Source: Bifidobacterium breve (GTDB lineage: Bacteria > Actinomycetota > Thermoleophilia > Solirubrobacterales > Solirubrobacteraceae). From it: DNA of 38,534 bases. Shown here in pieces: positions 17,280 through 25,184 of the stretch (positions within the stretch are counted from its first letter, which is position 1; every line of letters starts with the position of its first letter). The notes below the pieces were generated by a model. The model saw only the letters and a program-made list of their open reading frames with translations, ran no database searches and was not told the DNA's origin. The stretch is from the NCBI GenBank assembly GCA_945889475.1, contig CAMDBT010000014.1:1-38534 (forward strand), in the 5' to 3' direction. A program made the translations under genes and the position numbers.

Positions 17280-17491
17280 AACCGAGCTTCAGTTTCGATC
17301 ACCGACGCTGAGCTAAGCAACTAGCCGCGCCACGAACCCAGAACGACCTAGCGCGCAGCGGCAGCTCTGATCCAGCTAGAGCACCGAGATGTTTCCGAGA
17401 AGTTCGCAACTCCGGGGCGAAGGTCGTGTTTGGGGTCGGAGACGCGTTCCCCCCGAACGGTTCCGCATGGCGGGCCAGAGATGAGTTTGAG

Positions 17492-19666
17492 ATGAAGATG
17501 AGTTCCCTGCGGTCTGTGGTCGCCGGCCACGCGCTTGGTAGCACGACGAGGGATGCTCGCTCGCGCCGCGCTCGGTTGCTTGTCGTCGGTTTGGTTGCTG
17601 CGCTTGTTGCGGTTTTCGCGGCTCCAGCGTTTTCGCGCGCGGCGGCAGTGATGCCGTTGAAGACTCAGGGCGCGAAGGTTGTTGATTCGGCTGGTAGTGA
17701 GGTTGTGTTGCAGGGCGTCAATTGGTTTGGTTTTGAGACCGCGAACCATGCCCCGCACGGTCTTTGGACGCGTGACTACAGGCAGATGCTTGCGCAGATC
17801 AAAGCGCAGGGTTTCAACACGATCCGGTTACCGTTTTCGCTTCAGGCTTTGCGCTCGGCGACGACTAGTGGAATTGATTACAGCGGCGGCCATAACGCTG
17901 CGCTGGCCGGCAAGACGCCCCAGCAGGTGATGGACATCATCATCGATGAGGCCGCCACTCAGGGATTGATGATCATCCTTGACAATCATTCAACGACCGA
18001 TGATTCGTTCATGCATCCACTTTGGTATGGGCTTGGTGGCTACAGCGAAGCTGACTGGGTCAATACTTGGCGGGCGCTTGCAGCCCGTTACGCGGGCAAA
18101 GCCAACGTTATTGGTGCGGACCTGAAAAATGAGCCTCATGGTGAGGCAACTTGGGGCACTGGCGCAGCTAATGATTGGCGCCGCGCCGCAGAGCTAGCTG
18201 GCAACGCGGTGCTTGCCAACGCCCCTAACTGGCTAATTCTTGTTGAGGGCATTGAAGGCCCCGTTGCCGGTGGTCAGCTGCTTGATCGTCACTGGTGGGG
18301 CGGCAACCTTGAAGGCGTGCGCAACCACCCTGTGCGCCTCAATGTTGCCAACCGGCTTGTTTACTCACCGCATGAGTACGGGCCAGGGGTTTTTGCTCAG
18401 CCCTGGTTCTCCGACCCAAACATGGCCTCAATTCTCGCTGATCGCTGGCAGAAAGGCTTCGGCTACATTCACGACGCTGGCACGGCACCAATCCTAATTG
18501 GTGAGTTTGGCGCCAAAAACGTTGGCACCGACACCGTCGAAGGACGCTGGATCCGCCAATTCGCTGATCACCTAGGCCGCAAAGGGATCAGCTGGACGTT
18601 CTGGGCTTGGAACCCAAACTCCGGTGACACCGGCGGCGTCCTCCAAGACGACTGGAACACAATCAACCCAGCCAAAATGGGACTACTAAGCGACCTAATC
18701 GCTCGCAAACCGATCCCTTTCGCGCCCGGCACCTCGCCGACGCCAACCCCCACCCCGACCCCGACCCCGACGCCGACACCGACACCGACGCCGACACCTG
18801 TGCCGCCGGCGGGAACCGTCAGCGTCCGCTTGGCTGTGGATTCGCAGTGGTCAAGTGGGTGGTGCGGCAAGCTCGTCGTCAGCAACACGTCGAGCGTTGA
18901 CGCCCTCGTTTCGAGGTTCGCGTTCACGTTGCCTGTCGGCGCGTCGATCACCAGCTCATGGAATGGAGCGGTTACCGGAGCCGGTACGAGCCGCGAGATT
19001 GCGGCGCCGTCGTGGGCGAAAGCCGTCGCTGGTGGAAGCTACGGCGACACCGGTCTATGCATCTCAGGGACTGGGACGCTGAGCAACCTGACCGTCACGG
19101 CGGCAGGAGTCACCAGTCCTACCCCAACGCCGACGCCAACCCCGACGCCGACGCCAACCCCGACGCCAACCCCGACGCCAACGCCGACACCGACGCCAAC
19201 CCCAACGCCGACACCGGCCCCAGGCGGCGCCGTTCTATCGGCGACGGTGCTGAAGGATTCAACTTGGGCCGCAGGCTTCTGCCGCAGCTTCAAGGTCGCC
19301 AACAGCGGTACCGCAACCTCGACCGGCTGGAGGCTGACCTTCACGCTGCCAAGCACGGTTGCGATCACCCAGAGTTGGAGCGGTTCAGCTACCCGCACTG
19401 GCAACACTGTGACCGTCACGCCCGAGGCGTGGGCCGCCAAGGTCGCGCCCGGCAGTGGATCGGCCTCGTTTGGCTTCTGCGCCTCCGGTAGCGGTGAGCC
19501 AAGCGCCGTATCGGTTACAGAGGTCGCATCGGTGAGCGCTGCTGCTAGGCGTTCGAGGCCGACAGCGAGTTCGAAGTCGACCGCAAAGTCGCGGGCGATC
19601 CTGAAGGCGAAGAAAATCCGCCAGGCGCGCAAGCAGTCCGTGCTGCGCAGTCGTCGGGGGCACTGA
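17492..19666 (+). CDS. Secreted GH5 cellulase with two CBM2-like modules
   Basis: About 724 residues from the ATG at 17492; 17498 is also possible and a GTG at 17426 would prepend a non-signal stretch. A long basic N-region and hydrophobic core (LLVVGLVAALVAVFAAPAFS) form the export signal. The GH5 barrel covers roughly residues 55-415, with acid/base E214 in LKNEPHG and nucleophile E338 in LIGEFGA. SPHEYG and WTFWAWNPNSGDTGG fit the bacterial endoglucanase group. Two beta-sandwich modules follow, each after a long Pro-Thr linker. They contain SQWSSGWCGK and STWAAGFCRSF, resembling CBM2, and each has a Cys pair. The last 40 residues are strongly basic (AKKIRQARKQ). Codons of the barrel are richer in T than those of the modules. 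Likely substrates are cellulose or beta-glucan. Confidence 0.9.
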   Translation: MKMSSLRSVVAGHALGSTTRDARSRRARLLVVGLVAALVAVFAAPAFSRAAAVMPLKTQGAKVVDSAGSEVVLQGVNWFGFETANHAPHGLWTRDYRQMLAQIKAQGFNTIRLPFSLQALRSATTSGIDYSGGHNAALAGKTPQQVMDIIIDEAATQGLMIILDNHSTTDDSFMHPLWYGLGGYSEADWVNTWRALAARYAGKANVIGADLKNEPHGEATWGTGAANDWRRAAELAGNAVLANAPNWLILVEGIEGPVAGGQLLDRHWWGGNLEGVRNHPVRLNVANRLVYSPHEYGPGVFAQPWFSDPNMASILADRWQKGFGYIHDAGTAPILIGEFGAKNVGTDTVEGRWIRQFADHLGRKGISWTFWAWNPNSGDTGGVLQDDWNTINPAKMGLLSDLIARKPIPFAPGTSPTPTPTPTPTPTPTPTPTPTPVPPAGTVSVRLAVDSQWSSGWCGKLVVSNTSSVDALVSRFAFTLPVGASITSSWNGAVTGAGTSREIAAPSWAKAVAGGSYGDTGLCISGTGTLSNLTVTAAGVTSPTPTPTPTPTPTPTPTPTPTPTPTPTPTPTPTPAPGGAVLSATVLKDSTWAAGFCRSFKVANSGTATSTGWRLTFTLPSTVAITQSWSGSATRTGNTVTVTPEAWAAKVAPGSGSASFGFCASGSGEPSAVSVTEVASVSAAARRSRPTASSKSTAKSRAILKAKKIRQARKQSVLRSRRGH
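18735..18800 (+). repeat. Pro-Thr linker tandem repeat, first in the GH5 gene
   Basis: A degenerate 6-base tandem repeat of the form CCGACR/CCAACC encodes alternating Pro-Thr, joining the GH5 barrel to the first binding module. It is coding sequence, prone to slippage and to recombination with the three similar tracts nearby. Confidence 0.9.
19116..19220 (+). repeat. Pro-Thr linker tandem repeat, second in the GH5 gene
   Basis: About 105 bases of the same 6-base degenerate unit encode roughly 17 Pro-Thr pairs between the two binding modules. It is the longest of the four tracts. The antisense strand reads as spurious Gly-Val repeats. Confidence 0.9.
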
Positions 19667-19789
19667 TTCGAGCAACCGCACTCGTTGCGTAGTCGCTGGC
19701 GATCGGAGGGCGGCGCGTTACACGAAGCGCTTTGCCCGGTCTTAGCAGCAACTACCACTGCCAACCGGCGGAGAAACGGAATCACTCTG

Positions 19790-21784
19790 ATGACAAGCAA
19801 GAGAGAGCCATTGACAGGCCGCAGAACGCGGCTCGCCCTCGCGGCAGCCGCGATCAGCGCCGCAGCAGCGATCTCCACCGGCGCCGCCAGCGCGCAAGCA
19901 GCAGTCTCGCCTAGCTTCGCGCCGTATGTCGACCTGACGCTGCAGTCGAAGGCCACCAACACCGGCAACATCAGGCAGTCGGGCGCTAAGGCGTCGACGC
20001 TGGCCTTCATAGTCAGCGGTGCGCCATGTCAGGCGTCGTGGGGCGGCTACTACGGACTAACTGCATCCGATGATTGGTTTGACGCTAGGCAGGTGATCGC
20101 CGACGCCCGCGCGGCGGGCTCCGAACCGATCATCTCGTTTGGTGGTGCGTCAGGGCAGGAACTTGCTCGAACATGCGCCAACGCAACCGATCTGGCGGCG
20201 CAGTACCAGTCGGTAATCGACGCCTACAACGTCCGCAACCTCGACTTCGATATTGAAGGCGCAGATCAGGCTTATCCGACATCGGTCGCGCGCCGCTTCC
20301 AAGCAATCGCCAGAGTTCAGGCTGCTGGAACCGCCGCTGGAAATCCTGTGACCGTCTCGCTGACGCTGCCAACGCTGCCGGCCGGACTCACCCCAGACGG
20401 CATCAACGTGGTGCGTAGCGCGATCGCCAACGGAGTTGACGTGAGCCTTGTAAACGTGATGGCTATGGATTACTACGACTCATCGCAAAACCCAGCGGGG
20501 AGGATGGGCGACTACGCGGTTCAGGCCGGCGAAGCACTCAAGAGCCAGCTCGCGGCGCTCTACCCGGGCCGCAGTAGCGCCGCGCTCTACCGGATGGTCG
20601 GCATCACGCCGATGATCGGGATCAACGACAATCCGCTCGAGATCTTCTCGCTCGCCGACGCAACGAAGCTGCTCACGTGGGCCAACTCGAAGAGCATTGG
20701 GCGGATCGCAATGTGGTCGCTCAACCGCGACCGCCAGTGCGCCGCGCCGAGCAACTTCGCGAGCATCTACTGCAGTGGTGTGGTGCAGAGCCCGATGCAG
20801 TTCTCGAGCATCTGGAAGACGTTCGGCGGCGCGCCGGTGACCAATCCGACGCCGAGCCCGACGCCAACCCCGACCCCGACACCAACCCCGACCCCGGCTC
20901 CGACTCCGGCGCCAACCCCAACGCCGACGCCAGCGCCAACGCCAACGCCGCTACCTGGCGCGGTTAGCTCGCGGGTCGCTGTCGACTCGCAGTGGGCAGG
21001 CGGCTGGTGCGGGAAGATCGTCGTCAGCAACGCAACCTCGAGCGATCTTGTGATCGACAGGATCAGCTTCTCGATCCCTAGCGGTGATCGGCTCAACAGC
21101 AGCTGGGGCGGCACCTTCACGCAGGTCGGCAACAACTTTTCGGTCGTCGCACCGAGCTGGGCTCATGCCGTCGCCGGTGGCAGCTATGCCGATACCGGAA
21201 TGTGTGTTTCAGGCTCCGGTGCCGGGCAGCTCAGCAACATCGTCGTGACGACTCACCAATCAGGAACGACACCTGCGCCAGCACCGACACCTGCGCCAGC
21301 ACCGACACCAACGCCGACACCAACGCCCGCGCCGACACCAACGCCGGCGCCGACACCGGTCCCCGGTGAGGCGAGGTTGACAGCGACGGTGATCAGGGAT
21401 TCCACCTGGACTGGCGGATTCTGCCGCAGCTTCAAGGTCGCCAATTCGGGCACAAAGTCGTCGTCCAATTGGAGGCTCGCCTTCACGCTGCCGAGCGGCG
21501 TCCGGATCACAGAAAGTTGGAGCGGCACTGCCACGCGCAGCGGCAACGTCGTAACTGTGACGGCGCCGAGCTGGGCCGCATCGGTCGCGCCGGGGGCGAG
21601 CGTTACCGCTTTCGGCTTCTGTGCCTCCGGCACCGGCGAGCCAAGCGCAATCACAGTCGCCGAAGTCGCCTCTGCAACCACGGCCGCCGCTGCCGCCAGC
21701 AGGCGGACAACCGCTCGCACACGCGCGGCCGAGAAGGCGAAGAAGATCCGCCGCGCCCGCAAGCGCGGAATCGCACGCAACTAG
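19790..21784 (+). CDS. Secreted GH18 chitinase-like enzyme with two CBM2-like modules
   Basis: 664 residues from the ATG at 19790, whose signal peptide (TRLALAAAAISAAAAISTGAASAQA) fits export; GGAGAAACGGA lies upstream. The GH18 barrel has SFGGASG (116-122) and the catalytic motif NLDFDIEG with D152, D154 and proton donor E156. The first Asp of the usual DxxDxDxE is replaced by Asn150-type spacing. MAMDYYD and the W in IAMWSLNRD complete the active-site set of bacterial ChiC/ChiD-like enzymes. Two CBM2-like modules with Cys pairs and Pro-Thr/Pro-Ala linkers follow, clearly paralogous to those of the GH5 gene upstream. The tail is basic (AKKIRRARKRG). It probably acts on chitin or related GlcNAc polymers outside the cell. 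Confidence 0.88.
   Translation: MTSKREPLTGRRTRLALAAAAISAAAAISTGAASAQAAVSPSFAPYVDLTLQSKATNTGNIRQSGAKASTLAFIVSGAPCQASWGGYYGLTASDDWFDARQVIADARAAGSEPIISFGGASGQELARTCANATDLAAQYQSVIDAYNVRNLDFDIEGADQAYPTSVARRFQAIARVQAAGTAAGNPVTVSLTLPTLPAGLTPDGINVVRSAIANGVDVSLVNVMAMDYYDSSQNPAGRMGDYAVQAGEALKSQLAALYPGRSSAALYRMVGITPMIGINDNPLEIFSLADATKLLTWANSKSIGRIAMWSLNRDRQCAAPSNFASIYCSGVVQSPMQFSSIWKTFGGAPVTNPTPSPTPTPTPTPTPTPAPTPAPTPTPTPAPTPTPLPGAVSSRVAVDSQWAGGWCGKIVVSNATSSDLVIDRISFSIPSGDRLNSSWGGTFTQVGNNFSVVAPSWAHAVAGGSYADTGMCVSGSGAGQLSNIVVTTHQSGTTPAPAPTPAPAPTPTPTPTPAPTPTPAPTPVPGEARLTATVIRDSTWTGGFCRSFKVANSGTKSSSNWRLAFTLPSGVRITESWSGTATRSGNVVTVTAPSWAASVAPGASVTAFGFCASGTGEPSAITVAEVASATTAAAAASRRTTARTRAAEKAKKIRRARKRGIARN
20842..20955 (+). 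repeat. Pro-Thr/Pro-Ala linker tandem repeat, first in the GH18 gene
   Basis: Degenerate 6-base repeats encode Pro-Thr with Pro-Ala substitutions between the chitinase barrel and the first binding module. It is related in sequence to the GH5 linkers about 1.6 kb upstream. Confidence 0.88.
21268..21364 (+). repeat. Pro-Ala/Pro-Thr linker tandem repeat, second in the GH18 gene
   Basis: This tract includes an exact 18-base unit (ACACCTGCGCCAGCACCG type) repeated near its start, then the general 6-base unit. It joins the two binding modules of the chitinase. Confidence 0.85.
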
Positions 21785-21799
21785 TCACGCGACGCCGAC

Positions 21800-23131
21800 C
21801 TATCCGCTGGGAGCAGCTTCAACAAGGCGCCACGGCACTGCGTCGGAGCCATCGAGCGCCAGCGTCCAGCGTTCGCTGAACTTCGTTTCGCGGTCCTTGT
21901 CACCGGCGATCACAGCAGCGGTGTCGCGGTTCTCGAGGTACCTGCGACCACGTACCTTCAGCGTCACACTCATCCGCGCCGGCGCCGGTTCGGCGGCCAG
22001 TCGTTCGATTGTGATCGCTTCAATCTGTGGCCCGCGCACGACCAGCCTTGCGTTGTGGCCGTCGGGTGAGGGGTAGAGCAGCTGCTCGATCGCCTCGGCG
22101 CTGGCAACGGCCTCAAGCGCGGCGTCGGGTCCATCCACGGCCTCAGCCCAAGCAGCGACCGCGCGCCTCGCTGCGGCTGCCAGCACGTCGGGCGCGAAGC
22201 GCCCGTCAACGAGCGAGAGATCCATCGCCTGGGTGCGTGCATCGTCGGCCAAACTGACGTCAACGAGCTCGGCGGTCGAGGTTCCCTCGAGCGCCTTATC
22301 GGCAACCGCCGCCTCGACGATCGCCGCGTCGCGCAGCCGCACGTCGTCGGCCCAAGGCGAAGCGATGATCGGTGCGTCGAGGTGGTGCGCGCCCTCGCGG
22401 TCCTGTTCGATCGAGAGCAGAATCCAAGCTCCGTCGCGCTTGGCGAGCGTCCAGTACTCGCTCAGCGTTACGACCGCGTCAGCGTCGTCGCTGCGCATGA
22501 TCCGCATCCCGTCGTCGGTCTCGACGAAATCCTCCAGCGTCGCTTCGATGTGGACAATCGCGCGGTCGTCCAGATCGTCGGCCTTGTTATCGATGCCTAC
22601 ATAAAGCACCTGCGGGCCGCGCAGTACACGCACACGGTTATGCCATCCGCGGGCGGCGAAATCCTGCATTCGCAGGCGCCACTCGACCAGCAGATCGTCG
22701 CCGACCATCGTCTGCAGCGCGCGGTCATCGCGCTGATCCCAGGCGTGCTGAATCGCTCCGAAGAGCGCCGCCGTCCCGGCAGTAATCGCGTCGGCGTCGA
22801 AGGCCGCGTCGTCGGCCGCCGCCTCAGCGGCAGCGGTCCGCACGCGCGCGTCGCGCTCGGTCCGCTTCTGGCGCATGTTTCGCACCGTCATGTAAGAGCG
22901 GAACATGCTTAGGACCACAATCAGTGCGATCACGCCGAAGGTCAGGAAGAGCGTCAGCACTGTTCCGGCGCTCGCCGCGCCTCCGTAGCCGTAGCCACCA
23001 CCACCGTAGCCACCACCACCGAAGCCACCACCACCGCCACCGCCACCGAAGCCACCACCACCGCCACCGAAGCCGGATGATCCGCCACCGGCAGCGGCGA
23101 GCTGGAAGATTGAACTAATCAGCGCGTGCAT
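21800..23131 (-). CDS. Tim44-like domain membrane protein with glycine-rich N-terminal segment
   Basis: 443 residues. A short hydrophobic start (MHALISSIFQLAAAGGG) is followed by a Gly/Tyr/Phe-rich repeat of about 40 residues. One strong transmembrane helix follows (AGTVLTLFLTFGVIALIVVLSMF), then a basic RNMRQKRTERDARVR stretch. The long cytoplasmic part has a Tim44-like fold: WDQRDDRALQTMVGDDLLVEWRLRM, then VEATLED-like and SEYWTLAKRDGAWILLSIEQD strands typical of that domain. A second similar region near the C-terminus (KFSERWTLALDGSDAVPWRLVEA) suggests a duplicated Tim44-like half. Bacterial Tim44-like proteins are poorly understood and membrane-associated. It is convergent with the chitinase gene, with 15 bases between stops. 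Confidence 0.8.
   Translation of the reverse strand: MHALISSIFQLAAAGGGSSGFGGGGGGFGGGGGGGGFGGGGYGGGGYGYGGAASAGTVLTLFLTFGVIALIVVLSMFRSYMTVRNMRQKRTERDARVRTAAAEAAADDAAFDADAITAGTAALFGAIQHAWDQRDDRALQTMVGDDLLVEWRLRMQDFAARGWHNRVRVLRGPQVLYVGIDNKADDLDDRAIVHIEATLEDFVETDDGMRIMRSDDADAVVTLSEYWTLAKRDGAWILLSIEQDREGAHHLDAPIIASPWADDVRLRDAAIVEAAVADKALEGTSTAELVDVSLADDARTQAMDLSLVDGRFAPDVLAAAARRAVAAWAEAVDGPDAALEAVASAEAIEQLLYPSPDGHNARLVVRGPQIEAITIERLAAEPAPARMSVTLKVRGRRYLENRDTAAVIAGDKDRETKFSERWTLALDGSDAVPWRLVEAAPSG
22979..23090 (-). repeat. Glycine-rich low-complexity coding tract
   Basis: A tandem CCACCACCGxAG-type repeat (plus strand) encodes GGGGFGGGGYG units in the Tim44-like protein. It is part of the coding sequence and likely unstable in length between strains. 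Confidence 0.85.
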
Positions 23132-23204
23132 CGTCTCTACATCGTCGCAGCATTAGCGCAGCGTTGACGCGCGTTCTCTGGGCGGTAACTAACCGATGCG
23201 AGTC

Positions 23205-24071
23205 TCAGGCGCCACCGAGCGCCCCACGGCGCCGCTTCTTCGCCACAAAAGCCGACTCCAAGCCCTCGCGATCGAAGCCGCCAAGGACCGTGTCATCTGT
23301 CGCGTAGCGGTACAGCGCCACGCGGAAGACGGCCATGATTGTGGTCTGAAAGAGCAATGCGATCACGAAGACGACGACGCCGACGCCGATCAGGAGGCCG
23401 CCGCCGACAGCTGAGGAGCCAAGCAGCACCACGCCGAGCACGATCACGAGGATCGCTGGAAGAATCGCGACGAAGAAGGTAATCAGGCCGATCGCGCTTG
23501 AGCCAACAACGCCTTCACCCCAGCGTTCCTTGACGACGTGAACCGATCTCTTTAGCGCCTCTTTCGGCCCAAGGCCGTCGAGCGCGATGATCGGGATCAC
23601 GAAGAAGGTTGCCACCGCCCAAGCGAAGCTCGCGAGCCCGCCGACGATCGCGCTGGCAATCCCGCCCAGAGCCTCCTGGAGGATGCTCTGGATCAACGAG
23701 ATCAGCATTCCCACGAAGAAGGCCACCGCCGCCCAAGCAAAGATCAGCTTCGTCCTGCTACGCGCTGCCGCGATTCCTTGCCCGACCGTCGTCTGGCGCC
23801 CTTCGAGCGCTTCTCGCGCGCAGGAGGCGAGCGCTACCGATGCAAAAACGCCGATCACCGTCAGCAGGTAACCGCCGATAATCACCAGCGGCAACGCGGC
23901 CCAAGCTGAGCCGATCGCAACGGCTACGCCAATTCCGCCACCAAAGAAGAGGATCATCGTGATGATCGCCGCTACCACCGAGATGATCGGGAAGGCGAGC
24001 AGCGACTTGTCGCCCTTGACGACCGCCCAGCTCTGCTTTGACAACGTCCAGCCCCGGCGGATTCGTCCCAT
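23205..24071 (-). CDS. DUF6159-like polytopic membrane protein
   Basis: 288 residues from the ATG at 24071; upstream in-frame sequence is Pro/Arg/Ser-rich and unlikely to be coding. It begins GRIRRGWTLSKQSWAVVKGDKSLLAFP, divided here only by function: an amphipathic start that is the hallmark of the DUF6159 group. Six or so hydrophobic helices follow in three pairs. A central cytoplasmic loop (GLGPKEALKRSVHVVKERWGE) is the conserved feature of the group. The C-terminal tail is basic (KKRRRGALGG). Function is unknown. It may form a transcript with the Tim44-like gene 73 bases downstream. Confidence 0.78.
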   Translation of the reverse strand: MGRIRRGWTLSKQSWAVVKGDKSLLAFPIISVVAAIITMILFFGGGIGVAVAIGSAWAALPLVIIGGYLLTVIGVFASVALASCAREALEGRQTTVGQGIAAARSRTKLIFAWAAVAFFVGMLISLIQSILQEALGGIASAIVGGLASFAWAVATFFVIPIIALDGLGPKEALKRSVHVVKERWGEGVVGSSAIGLITFFVAILPAILVIVLGVVLLGSSAVGGGLLIGVGVVVFVIALLFQTTIMAVFRVALYRYATDDTVLGGFDREGLESAFVAKKRRRGALGGA

Positions 24072-24221
24072 GGCGGGAGAACCTACTAGGTTGGCCGACG
24101 GCGAGGGGCGTCGGCACGACGGTGCCGTCCGCAACGCCCGGCTTGAGCTCGCCCCAAAAGCAGGGTCGCAAACCGGCATCCCCCCAGAAGCGAGCGGCAG
24201 CGCCGGCCCGCGGCTGGCAAG

Positions 24222-25142
24222 ATGGCGTCAGCTGTGGTCACGGATCAAGCCGACAACGACGACGGGTCCGGGCCTCTGGGCAAAGTCTCGCCGACGGTGC
24301 TGGTGCTGGCTGCCGCCGTGTCGGTCCAGTTTGGCGCCGCTCTCGCGGTGACCCTCTTCGACGAGGTCGGGGCGGTAGGGAGCACCTTCCTGCGGCTGGC
24401 GCTGGCAGCGGCATTGCTGTTGCTGGTACGGCGCCCGAAGATCCGAGGCTGGTCGGCTTCCAACTACGCTCTGGCGATCGCGTTCGGACTGTCGCTGGGA
24501 ATCACGAACATGCTCTACTACGCCGCGCTGAGCCGCTTGCCTGTTGCCGTCACGGTGACGATCGAATTCCTAGGTCCGATCGGAGTCGCAGCGGCATACT
24601 CGCGCCGCTGGATCGAAGGGCTATGGGTACTGCTCGCCGCAGCGGGGATTCTGCTGATGACCCAGCCTTGGTCTCACTCCAGTGGCTTGGACCCCGTCGG
24701 CATCATCTTGGCGCTCTGCGCCGCAGCCGGATGGGCTTCTTACATCCTCTTGGTTGCACGTGCCGGCAAGGTCTTCTCGGGGCGAGACATCCTGACGATC
24801 GCGATGGTTATAGCGACCGCGACGGCTGCGGTTCCTGGGATCCTCGACGGAGGCGCGGCGCTGCTCGAGCCTTCTGTTCTGGCAATGGGGCTGATCGTCG
24901 CTGTCCTCAGCATGGTGATCCCGTTCAGCTTCGAGCTGGAGGCGCTACGCAGGATGCCGGCGCGCGTCTTCGGCGTCTTGATGAGCCTTGAGCCCGCCGT
25001 AGCGGTCGTCGCTGGGATGATCGTGCTCGGTCAGCGCCTCAGTCTTCAAGAGCTAATCGCAATCGGCCTCGTCGTGATTGCGAGCATTGGCGTGACGCGA
25101 TCGGCGCCGGCCCCGCCTGCCCCTGCGGCGATCGAAGGGTGA
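24222..25142 (+). CDS. EamA-family (RhtA-like) exporter, first of a tandem pair
   Basis: 306 residues. Ten hydrophobic helices in two EamA repeats give a drug/metabolite transporter of the RhtA-like group, which exports threonine, homoserine or related amino acids. Markers are SVQFGAALAVTLFDEVG in helix 1, LPVAVTVTIEFLGPIGVA at the end of the first repeat, and LRRMPARVFGVLMSLEPAVAVVAG in the second repeat. The N-terminus is a hydrophilic cytoplasmic stretch of about 25 residues. It is followed after 42 bases by a close paralogue in the same direction. Substrate is not defined by sequence. Confidence 0.9.
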   Translation: MASAVVTDQADNDDGSGPLGKVSPTVLVLAAAVSVQFGAALAVTLFDEVGAVGSTFLRLALAAALLLLVRRPKIRGWSASNYALAIAFGLSLGITNMLYYAALSRLPVAVTVTIEFLGPIGVAAAYSRRWIEGLWVLLAAAGILLMTQPWSHSSGLDPVGIILALCAAAGWASYILLVARAGKVFSGRDILTIAMVIATATAAVPGILDGGAALLEPSVLAMGLIVAVLSMVIPFSFELEALRRMPARVFGVLMSLEPAVAVVAGMIVLGQRLSLQELIAIGLVVIASIGVTRSAPAPPAPAAIEG

Positions 25143-25184
25143 TTCCGATTCCTCGCTTGCCGCGAACAGCCCCGCCTGCGCGCC

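Noticed and set aside
17426-17491. GTG start giving a longer GH5 precursor
   Set aside because: The added residues are hydrophilic and non-signal-like; ATG at 17492 places the basic region and hydrophobic core of an export signal sensibly.
18735-21364. The four repeat tracts as a CRISPR array or minisatellite locus
   Set aside because: There are no regular spacers; the units are in frame, code for Pro-Thr linkers and sit between protein domains.
18568-21780. Antisense reading frames made of long Gly-Val repeats opposite the glycosidase genes
   Set aside because: They are the mirror image of the Pro-Thr linker repeats and have no start signal or recognisable fold.
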